Assembly: GCA_012511175.1 (NCBI GenBank) | Contig: JAAZGO010000019.1 | Coordinates: 1-64,000 of the forward strand | DNA: 64,000 bases | Source: Fastidiosipila sp. | Lineage (GTDB): Bacteria > Bacillota > Clostridia > Saccharofermentanales > DTU023 | Direction of reading: 5' to 3' | Shown: piece by piece, positions 48,296 to 55,851 of the stretch | Layout of the letters: every line of letters starts with the position of its first letter | How positions within the stretch are numbered: position 1 is the stretch's first letter | Notes under the pieces: generated by a model | Told to the model about the DNA's origin: nothing | The model's input: only the letters and a program-made list of their open reading frames with translations | Databases searched by the model: none | Translations under genes and position numbers: made by a program

Positions 48296-49082
48296 GATCT
48301 GTCGTGTCAGTAAAACCTTCAACCGGAATACAGTCAATGAGAGCAAGGCCCTGATCGGGCTCAGCCTTTCGATTGATGAGGGCGATTTCGTCACCGTCAT
48401 CGGCGGCAACGGCTCCGGCAAATCCACCATGCTCAACGCCGTCGCGGGTGTCCTGCCTGTCGACTGCGGGCGGATATTCATCGGCGGAACGGACGTGACC
48501 CGGCTGCCCGAACACAAGCGGGCCCCTTATATCGGCCGGGTCTTCCAGGATCCCATGATGGGGACGGCAGCCGGTATGAGCATCGAGGAAAATCTGGCCC
48601 TGGCCAAACGCCGGGGACAGCCTCGGGGACTCCGCTGGGGGCTTCCCAAAGCGGAGCGTGCCTTTTACCGGGAGAAATTGAAAGAGCTTGAACTGGGCCT
48701 GGAAAACAGACTTTCCGTCAAAGCAGGCCTGCTGTCAGGCGGACAAAGGCAGGCCCTGACCCTGCTCATGGCCACCCTCAAGAAGCCACGACTCCTGCTC
48801 CTGGATGAGCATACGGCAGCCCTGGATCCCAAAACGGCAAAAACCGTCCTGGAGCTTACAGAAAAGATGGTGGCCCGCCATGCCGTCACCACCCTGATGG
48901 TGACCCACAACATGAAGGATGCCATCGCCTTCGGGAACCGCCTGATCATGTTCCAGGAGGGCCGGGTGGTCATCGATGTGAAAGGTGAGGCCAAGAAGCA
49001 GCTGACCGTGGAAAAGCTGCTGGCCATGTTTGAAAGCATCAGTGCTTATGGGGATTTTGACGACAAGCTGCTCCTGGCCTGA
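48288..49082 (+). CDS. ABC importer ATP-binding protein (TrpZ-like)
   Basis: The 264-residue ATPase has Walker A GGNGSGKSTMLN, Q-loop GRVFQDPMMGT, signature LLSGGQRQALTLLMA, Walker B LLLLDEHTAALDP and H-loop VTHNMKDAI. The DEHTAALDP form is usual for this importer family. ATG 48288 has GGGAGGCGGAG upstream. The gene ends convergently with the nucleotidyltransferase on the other strand, sharing 37 nt of coding sequence (49046-49082). Confidence 0.9.
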   Translation: MLEICRVSKTFNRNTVNESKALIGLSLSIDEGDFVTVIGGNGSGKSTMLNAVAGVLPVDCGRIFIGGTDVTRLPEHKRAPYIGRVFQDPMMGTAAGMSIEENLALAKRRGQPRGLRWGLPKAERAFYREKLKELELGLENRLSVKAGLLSGGQRQALTLLMATLKKPRLLLLDEHTAALDPKTAKTVLELTEKMVARHAVTTLMVTHNMKDAIAFGNRLIMFQEGRVVIDVKGEAKKQLTVEKLLAMFESISAYGDFDDKLLLA

Positions 49083-49999
49083 TCCAAGCCTTCATTTCCC
49101 GCCTGCCCGGGGGCCCCATAGGAGGGATCCAGCTCCTTGAGCTCCCGGAAGGTGTCAAGCTCAACCAGGTCGTCAAAGCCGCATTCCCGGATGTCGATCT
49201 CGAACTCCTCCGGGAAATAGTTGAGGGCGACGGCATCCCAGAAGCGTTCCCTGCCGCCGGGCATGCCGTAGACGTCCTGGATCCGCCCGGCCAGGCGGGC
49301 GCCGTCAGCGTCAGTCCAGTAGGAGATGCCGAACATGTGGTGGCAGTTCCGGCCGCCCAGGGTGAGGTCGGTGATCCGGCGGTCACGGCTTGTGAAGCAC
49401 CAGTCGTCGGTCCGTTCCACCGGAACGCCCAGGTAGTTTGACCGGTACTGGTAGGGGGTAATGAGGCCGGGATTTTGCAAAAAGAGATCGGCTTCGAGCA
49501 CATAGGCCGATTGCAGATGGCAGCGGGCACACATGAGTGAGGAAATATTGTTGGTTTCGTTGTAGGCCGGATTTTCAAGAAATTCGATCTGGGGGTACTT
49601 GTATAGGAGCTGGTCGAATTGTTCGGCCAGATAGCCGCGGACGATATAAATTTCTTCGATGCCCGCACCGGTCACCGCATCCAGCAGGGTGTCAATGATC
49701 CGCACCCCCTTGACCCGTATCAGTGGCTTGGGGGTGTTGAGGGTGATGGGTACCATGCGGGCGCCGAAGCCGGCGGCCAGGAAGATGGCTCTTTTTGCCC
49801 GGTGCGGCTCCAGGGCCTCCCTCCCCGCCTCCGTGACGGCGCCCTGCCGGATCCATCCATGAGCAGAGAGCTCGCCCAGGGCCCGGTTGACGCTGCCCAG
49901 CGACCAGCCTGTCGCCCCGGCCAGTTCTCTTTGGGTGACGCTCCCCCTGCCCTGGATCAGGCGGGCGAGCAAATCAAACTGCAGACGGGTCAGCTTCAT
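49046..49999 (-). CDS. Nucleotidyltransferase with N-terminal winged helix (LicC/PntC-like)
   Basis: The 317-residue protein has a winged helix-turn-helix at 1-60 (GSVTQRELAGATGWSLGSVN). A nucleotidyltransferase domain follows: IFLAAGFGARMVPIT, NTPKPLIRVKG, then YNETNNISSLMCA and VLEADLFL with the metal Asp. This is the LicC/PntC type that transfers CMP or similar to phosphocholine or 2-aminoethylphosphonate. It is the last gene of an operon whose first three genes import a small anion, and no choline-type kinase is present. That fits a phosphonate, which needs no kinase (inference). ATG 49999 overlaps the permease stop by 4 nt. Confidence 0.82.
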   Translation of the reverse strand: MKLTRLQFDLLARLIQGRGSVTQRELAGATGWSLGSVNRALGELSAHGWIRQGAVTEAGREALEPHRAKRAIFLAAGFGARMVPITLNTPKPLIRVKGVRIIDTLLDAVTGAGIEEIYIVRGYLAEQFDQLLYKYPQIEFLENPAYNETNNISSLMCARCHLQSAYVLEADLFLQNPGLITPYQYRSNYLGVPVERTDDWCFTSRDRRITDLTLGGRNCHHMFGISYWTDADGARLAGRIQDVYGMPGGRERFWDAVALNYFPEEFEIDIRECGFDDLVELDTFRELKELDPSYGAPGQAGNEGLDQARSSLSSKSP

Positions 50000-51579
50000 G
50001 CCATTCCCCTTCCTATTCTCTTTTTATTCCAGGCGAAAAGACCCCGGACAACCAGGTTGACCGTCAGGATAAGCAGGGCGATGAAAGCCGCGCATTCCAG
50101 CATCATCTGGGCTTCAAAGCTGGTGATCATGAGAGACAGGGGCCGGGTGCCGGCTGTCGCCAGGAAGGCCACCGCCGAGATGGTCATCATGGAATTGACA
50201 AAAAAGTAGGTGAACATCTCCCCCAGGGTGCCGGCAGTCTGCGGGATGATCACATCCCGGATCACGCTGAACCTGCTGACGCCCAGGGTCTGGCCGGCGG
50301 CCTCCAGGTGCTGGTTGATCTTGGAAAGTGTGTTGTAGATCATCAGGTAGGGGGAGGCAAAAAAGTGGACCAGGTTGACCAGGATGAGGATGGCCAGGGT
50401 GCCGTAGATCAGGCTGCCCTTGAAGAAGAGAACGTAGGACAGGCCCAGCACGATGCCCGGGATGGCCAGGGAGGTCAGGGAGGCCAGGTGGAGCAGCTTG
50501 GACAGGCGGCCCCGGCTGCGGGCGGTCAGGTAGGCGGCAGCAAAGGTCAGCACCAGGCCAGTCAGGCTGGTAAAAAGGGCGATCAGGAGCGAGTGACCCA
50601 GGTTGGCGCCGGCGCTCATCTGGAAAGTCCGGCGGACATTGTCCAGGGATAGGCGCATGTCGGCAGGATATTTCCGGACCAGGGTCAAGAGCAGGAAGGC
50701 CCCGATGGGGAGCGCAACCCCCAGGCTGACCAAGGCAGATAAAAGATAGGCCAATCCGTCCCGGACCCGGTTTCGCGTGATACGAAAAGGTTTGCTGACA
50801 AAGGACTGGATGCCCCGGTCCCGGTTGAGGACATCCAGCAGGAAAGCAATCACCGCCGGTGTCAGAAGCACCAGGCCGATCGCGCTGCCTTTGCCGAAAT
50901 CGAGCAGACCGATCACATCCTGGTACATCATGACCGGCAGGGTCCTGTACTGGCCCCCGATCATGAGCGGGACCCCGTAATCAATGATGATCAGGGTAAA
51001 GATGGCAAAGACCGTTGAGGTCAGAGGCCTTCGCAGATAGGGAACCGTGATGGAGGTGAACTGCCATCCCCTGGGAATGCCCAGCACCTCCGCAGCCTCA
51101 TAGGGCGTGCTGTCCTCATAGCGGAGAATGTCCGACAGCATGAGGAAGGCGACCGGGAAGGAGTAGATGACGGAGCCTGTTACGATTCCCCAGAAACCGT
51201 AAACGCTGCCCTTCAGTCCCAGCCAATTGGTCAGAATCCCATTGGCCCCGAAGAGGACGACCAGGCCCATGCCGTGCGAAATCGAGGGAATCAGCATGGG
51301 CAGGGTAAAAAGCAGGGTAAAAAAACCTTTGAAGCGGATTCCGCTCCGTTCCACCAACCAGGCCAGAGCGGCGGCAAGCGCGACCGAAATAAGGGTCGAT
51401 ACAGTGGTCACCACCAGCGAATTTTTGAGGGCGTTCAAAAACTGTCCGGATGCCAGGAGGGCCCTGATGTCAATGCCTGCCATATGGGCCAGCATGCGGA
51501 TCAGGGGCAGAAAAACGGAGAAGGCAAAAAAAGCCAGGAGCAGGTATTTTACGCCGGTCAGGCCCTTGCTGCCCTTCAT
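49996..51579 (-). CDS. ABC importer permease, fused two-domain (Fe3+/2-aminoethylphosphonate type)
   Basis: The 527-residue permease contains two BPD_transp_1 units in one chain, with about twelve spans. The EAA-type cytoplasmic loops are YEAAEVLGIPRGWQFTSITV (about residue 165) and HLEAAGQTLGVSRFSVIRDV in the second half. FbpB and PhnU/V-like permeases share this plan. GGGAGGAG precedes ATG 51579, which overlaps the ATPase stop by 4 nt. The exact solute cannot be read from sequence. Confidence 0.87.
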   Translation of the reverse strand: MKGSKGLTGVKYLLLAFFAFSVFLPLIRMLAHMAGIDIRALLASGQFLNALKNSLVVTTVSTLISVALAAALAWLVERSGIRFKGFFTLLFTLPMLIPSISHGMGLVVLFGANGILTNWLGLKGSVYGFWGIVTGSVIYSFPVAFLMLSDILRYEDSTPYEAAEVLGIPRGWQFTSITVPYLRRPLTSTVFAIFTLIIIDYGVPLMIGGQYRTLPVMMYQDVIGLLDFGKGSAIGLVLLTPAVIAFLLDVLNRDRGIQSFVSKPFRITRNRVRDGLAYLLSALVSLGVALPIGAFLLLTLVRKYPADMRLSLDNVRRTFQMSAGANLGHSLLIALFTSLTGLVLTFAAAYLTARSRGRLSKLLHLASLTSLAIPGIVLGLSYVLFFKGSLIYGTLAILILVNLVHFFASPYLMIYNTLSKINQHLEAAGQTLGVSRFSVIRDVIIPQTAGTLGEMFTYFFVNSMMTISAVAFLATAGTRPLSLMITSFEAQMMLECAAFIALLILTVNLVVRGLFAWNKKRIGRGMA

Positions 51580-52343
51580 GTCTCCTCCCTCGCGTAACGG
51601 ATCAGCGATTCAATCTTGAGCCGGATGTTATGGATGACGAAACTGCGGATGTAGTCATTGGCCGGGTGATCCATCAGGTTTTGCGGTGTATCCAGCTGCT
51701 GGATCCGCCCCTCATGCATGACCATGATACGGTCGCTCATGGCGAAAGCCTCCTCCTGGTCATGCGTCACGTAAAGAATGGTGGAACCAAACTCCCTTTG
51801 GATGCCCAGGATCTCCGAACGGAGCGCCAGCCGGGTTTCCACATCCAGGGCGCTCATGGGTTCGTCCATCAGGATGATGTCCGGATTCATGGCCAGGGTC
51901 CGGGCCAATGCCACCCGCTGCTGCTGGCCGCCGGACAGGGCGTGCGGCTTCTTGTCCATGTGATCCGTCAGACCGACGCGGCCGATCAGGCGGAGGGCCG
52001 TTTCCCGGGCCAGGATCCTATCCCCGCTCTGTTTTTTCAGGGCATATTCCACATTGCCCAGCGCGGTCATATTGCCGAAAAGGGCGTAATTCTGAAAGAC
52101 CATGCCCATCTTTCGCTGGGCCGGCGCCAGGCGGGTGATCTCTTTTCCGTCCTTGATGATCCGGCCGCTTTCGGCCTCTTCCAGTCCCAGCAGGATGCGC
52201 AGCAAGGTGGTCTTGCCGCAGCCCGACGGGCCCAGGATGGCCAGGAATTCCCCTTCCTCCACCGCAAAGGAGATATCCCGCAGGACCTTGTTGGGCCCGA
52301 ATTTTTTGCTTATCTTTTCCAGTACCAGCTTGTGTTTCGGCAT
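51576..52343 (-). CDS. ABC importer ATP-binding protein (PotA/FbpC/PhnT type)
   Basis: The 255-residue ATPase has Walker A GPSGCGKTTLLR, Q-loop MVFQNYALFGNM, signature ALSGGQQQRVALAR, Walker B ILMDEPMSALD and H-loop VTHDQEEAF. It lacks the long C-terminal regulatory domain of PotA or MalK, ending after the helical part. ATG 52343 overlaps the upstream stop (TGATG). Works with the adjacent permease and lipoprotein. Confidence 0.9.
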   Translation of the reverse strand: MPKHKLVLEKISKKFGPNKVLRDISFAVEEGEFLAILGPSGCGKTTLLRILLGLEEAESGRIIKDGKEITRLAPAQRKMGMVFQNYALFGNMTALGNVEYALKKQSGDRILARETALRLIGRVGLTDHMDKKPHALSGGQQQRVALARTLAMNPDIILMDEPMSALDVETRLALRSEILGIQREFGSTILYVTHDQEEAFAMSDRIMVMHEGRIQQLDTPQNLMDHPANDYIRSFVIHNIRLKIESLIRYAREET

Positions 52344-53317
52344 CAGTGGTCCCATTTTTCCAGCAAGCGGGCCTTCTCCTGCGGGGAATCATTTGACATA
52401 TCAGCGTAGGGAATGGGGTCCGGATAGTTGTCGATCACAAAATCGCGGTCCTTGAAAATCTTCTCGGGGAAAAACAGTTCCTTGTCTTCGATGATCAGCT
52501 TATGGAGAAAGAACTCAAACACCTCCCTGACAGCGGGCCGCTCCTCCTTGCCCTTGATCATGGCGATGCCGTAGAGGGAATAGGGCGAGCCCTCCTCGAA
52601 AAAATAAATCTCCAGCCCGGCGCCTTTGCTGATCTCCGTGACTGTCTGCGCCGTCATGGCCAGGCCGATGGCCGCCTCACCCTGAACCAGGGCATTGACC
52701 GGGCCGGAACCGGAAGAGGTGTATTGGAGGATGTTGGGGGTCAGGGCCTCAAAATACTCAAAAGCCCGGTCCTCCCCCCAGGCATTGACCAGGGACTTCA
52801 AAAACATGTAGCCGGTCCCGGAGGCCTTGGGGTTGGGCATGGAGACCAGCCCCCTGTACTCCTCCCTGACCAGGTCCTGATAATTTTGCGGCAGGGGCAG
52901 CCCCCGCTCATCAAGAATCTGCCGGTTGACGGCGATGCAGCCGCCATTCCTCAATTCGGGGAGATACTTTCTGCTTTCGGGGATCAGTTCATCCAGATAA
53001 GGGGAGGTGTCATAGGCGGACAGGTCGGCGAAAAGCCCCTCCAGGCTGCCCAGGTAGCCGTAATCCAGTTCAAAGGAAATATCGCATGCCGTGTCAAGAC
53101 CTTCCGCTTCTAGCTTGGCCGCGTGGGTTCCCGTTGGAAGATACTCCAAAACGACTTCGTAGTCCGGGAACTCTTCTTTCAGCCGCTTGTGGAAGTATTC
53201 GACGCGGTACTCCTCGGCGCTCAGGTAGACAAGGACTTTCTCCTTTTTTTCTTTGGCACAGCCGGCAGCCAGAACCAGGAAACTGATCGCAAGGATTAAA
53301 GAAATCAATTTTCTCAC
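52343..53317 (-). CDS. ABC importer substrate-binding lipoprotein (SBP_bac_6 type)
   Basis: The 324-residue lipoprotein has a signal peptide with lipobox LAAGC (Cys19). The two-lobe body (VLVYLSAEEYRVEYFHKRLK, SMPNPKASGTGYMFLKSLV, GEAAIGLAMTAQT) belongs to the ferric iron / 2-aminoethylphosphonate / spermidine binding group. SGSGPVNALVQGE is a typical hinge segment. The operon partner, a LicC/PntC-like enzyme, favours a phosphonate or phosphocholine-like solute over iron. GTG 53317 follows AGGGGGT. 53318-53544 is the divergent intergenic region; I see no clear promoter in it. Confidence 0.85.
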   Translation of the reverse strand: MRKLISLILAISFLVLAAGCAKEKKEKVLVYLSAEEYRVEYFHKRLKEEFPDYEVVLEYLPTGTHAAKLEAEGLDTACDISFELDYGYLGSLEGLFADLSAYDTSPYLDELIPESRKYLPELRNGGCIAVNRQILDERGLPLPQNYQDLVREEYRGLVSMPNPKASGTGYMFLKSLVNAWGEDRAFEYFEALTPNILQYTSSGSGPVNALVQGEAAIGLAMTAQTVTEISKGAGLEIYFFEEGSPYSLYGIAMIKGKEERPAVREVFEFFLHKLIIEDKELFFPEKIFKDRDFVIDNYPDPIPYADMSNDSPQEKARLLEKWDH

Positions 53318-53544
53318 AGCAGGACCCCCTGTTACAATACTTCTCAGATACGGTCATTCTTGAACACCATCGCCAGGAATAGACAAGATTCCGCCATCAA
53401 TTCGTTCAATTATTCTACACCATTTCCCCTTTTTCGGACAGGCCCTGCCGGACCCCGCTGCTCGGAATCCCTGCCGGCTGTCCTTGTGCTAAGATGACTG
53501 ACAGGCTGATTGGCCCTTTTATCTTTTTGGACAAGGCGGATTGA

Positions 53545-55851
53545 ATGAAAATTATCAACACATTGCTCGGTCTGCCGCTTGGCTATCTCATGTACCTCTG
53601 CCTGCTCCTGGTCCGAAATTACGGTGCCGCCATCATCCTCTTCACCCTGCTGACCAAGCTCCTCATGTTTCCCCTGTCTTTGAGTTCCCAAAAAAATGCC
53701 CTGATCATGGCAAAAATCCAGCCGGCTCTGGACGACGTCAAGCAACGGAACAGGGGCAAGAGCACCCTGATGATCGAAGAGCAGCGGGCACTTTTCAAGG
53801 CTGAGGGCTACAGCACCCTGAAAAGCCTGCTGCCGCTCCTGGCCCAGATCCCCTTGATCCTGGGCCTGATCAACGTCATCTACCACCCCCTCCAGCATCT
53901 GCTTCATCTGGATGCCGCTGCCATCAGCTCTCTCCTTGACAGGACTGCTGACCTGCTGGGCACCACCGCCGCCCGCCTGGGGACAGGCGGACAGCTCAAA
54001 GTCATGGAAACAGTCCAGGCCAGCCCCCGGCTTTTTGCCGGAATGGAAGGTGTCGGATCCATCCTGGACCTGGACACCTGGTTCCTTGGAACCCAGCTGA
54101 CCCACTTGCCGGCTTTTGGTTCAATCACCCTCATCTATCCCGCCCTGTCGGGGCTCAGCGCCTTGGCGCTGGCGGCTTACCAGAACAAGCACTACATCCT
54201 CCAACTGACACAGGGCCCGGTCCGCAAGTGGCTGACCGCCGCCTTTCTTGTCGCCTTTTCGGTCTTCTTCGCTGCCATTCTGCCGGCCGGCATCGGCCTT
54301 TACTGGATCACAGGCAACCTGCTCTCCATCCCTGTTCTGGCCGCCTGCAACCGGATCCATGATCCCCGGCCCTATCTGGATCGTCTGCAGCGCGCTTCCA
54401 AAGTCAGGCTCAGCCGGCAGGAGCGGGCCGCCGCCCGCGCCCTGGCAAGGGGAAAAAGGCGGCGCCAGAAAATGGATAAAAAACGCTTTGCCGCCTGCCC
54501 GGGCAAGCAGCTTGTCTTCTACTCGGAAGGCAGCGGCTTTTACAAATATTTCCAGGGTTTTATGGATTTCGTCCTGGATCATTCCGACCTGACCATCCAT
54601 TATGTGACCAGTGACTTCCATGACCGGATTTTTCAAAACACCCATCCCCGCATCCAAAGCTATTACATCGGCCCCATCGCCCTGATCCAGTTCATGATGA
54701 AGATGGATGCCGATATGGTGGTCATGACAACACCAGATCTGGAAACCTATCACATCAAGCGTTCCCTGGTCCGCAAAGACGTCGAATACATCTTCATCGA
54801 CCATGGCATGGCCAGTTACCATCTCATGTACCGGAAAGGGGCCCTGGACCATTTTGACACCATTTTCTGCTATGGGCCAAGCAACATCAGGGAGGTCCGC
54901 GAAACGGAAAAACTCTACGGCCTGCCCCCCAAGAATCTTGTCAAGACGGGCTTCCCCCTGCTCGACTCCATGCTGCGGGAAGTTGAAGCGCTGGGCGAGA
55001 TCCGAAACCAGCCCAGGATTATCCTGATCGCCCCCTCCTGGCAAAAAGACAACATCCTGGAATCCTGCCTGGAGGAAACTCTCAAACCCCTGCTGGCAAC
55101 AGGCTACCGGATCGTTGTACGTCCCCATCCGGAATTTGTCAAACGCTTTCCGGCCAAGATCCGGGCCATCCAGGACCGCTACGCAGGCCTGCCGGACGAC
55201 AGGCTTGAAATCCAGACCGATTTCTCCTCCAGTGAAACAGTTTATACAGCTGATCTGGTGATCACCGACTGGTCCTCCATCGCCCAGGAATTTTCCTACG
55301 CGACCAAAAAACCTTCGCTTTTCATCAACACCCCCATGAAAATCCTCAACCCCGAATACGACCGGATCCCCATTGTGCCACTGGATATTTCACTTCGCGA
55401 TCAGATCGGCCTTTCTGTCGATCCCGACCAGCTTGACCGGCTGCCACAAATGATTGAAAGGCTTTTCCGTGAAAAAGATCGTTACGCTCAGCGGATCAGC
55501 GAGATCGTATCCCGTAACATCTTTGACCTGGGAGACGGCGCGCGGGGCGGCGGCAGCTACATGATCCGGAAACTGGAAATGAAACAGGAAGAAGAGAAAT
55601 CACCGCCGGCTCATCAGCAGCCTGATATTGGGCAGGAGCAAGGCCGGGACACAGGCGCCCTGGAAAACCAGATCATGCGATTGGACCGGCTGCGTCAAGA
55701 GGGACGGCTGGGCGATCCCCGGCTGGAAGAGATCCTCAAGCAGCCCCTCTCCGACAGGGATCCGGCACTCAAGACCAGGGGCGATCTCCTGCTCCAGATC
55801 ATGGAGGACCTCGAGTCCGCGGCCAGGGATGGAGAGGAGGGTCAGGCATGA
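53545..55851 (+). CDS. YidC/Oxa1-like insertase domain fused to a CDP-glycerol glycerophosphotransferase domain
   Basis: The 768-residue protein joins two normally separate families. Residues 1-285 are YidC/Oxa1-like: MKIINTLLGLPLGYLMYLCL, then ILFTLLTKLLMFPLSL with Lys38 where YidC has its groove Arg, IQPALDDVKQRNRGK, LLPLLAQIPLILGL, and spans near 190-265. A basic linker (RQERAAARALARGKRRRQKM, 291-310) leads into a Glyphos_transf (TagB/TagF) domain at about 320-680: DHGMASYHLMY (419-429), PSWQKDNILES (497), VVRPHPEFVKRF (524-535) and LVITDWSSIAQEF (571-583). A charged tail follows. It would make or extend a phosphoglycerol-like surface polymer at the membrane. AAGGCGG lies 6 nt before ATG 53545, and the sulfatase-like gene overlaps its end. 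Confidence 0.88.
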   Translation: MKIINTLLGLPLGYLMYLCLLLVRNYGAAIILFTLLTKLLMFPLSLSSQKNALIMAKIQPALDDVKQRNRGKSTLMIEEQRALFKAEGYSTLKSLLPLLAQIPLILGLINVIYHPLQHLLHLDAAAISSLLDRTADLLGTTAARLGTGGQLKVMETVQASPRLFAGMEGVGSILDLDTWFLGTQLTHLPAFGSITLIYPALSGLSALALAAYQNKHYILQLTQGPVRKWLTAAFLVAFSVFFAAILPAGIGLYWITGNLLSIPVLAACNRIHDPRPYLDRLQRASKVRLSRQERAAARALARGKRRRQKMDKKRFAACPGKQLVFYSEGSGFYKYFQGFMDFVLDHSDLTIHYVTSDFHDRIFQNTHPRIQSYYIGPIALIQFMMKMDADMVVMTTPDLETYHIKRSLVRKDVEYIFIDHGMASYHLMYRKGALDHFDTIFCYGPSNIREVRETEKLYGLPPKNLVKTGFPLLDSMLREVEALGEIRNQPRIILIAPSWQKDNILESCLEETLKPLLATGYRIVVRPHPEFVKRFPAKIRAIQDRYAGLPDDRLEIQTDFSSSETVYTADLVITDWSSIAQEFSYATKKPSLFINTPMKILNPEYDRIPIVPLDISLRDQIGLSVDPDQLDRLPQMIERLFREKDRYAQRISEIVSRNIFDLGDGARGGGSYMIRKLEMKQEEEKSPPAHQQPDIGQEQGRDTGALENQIMRLDRLRQEGRLGDPRLEEILKQPLSDRDPALKTRGDLLLQIMEDLESAARDGEEGQA

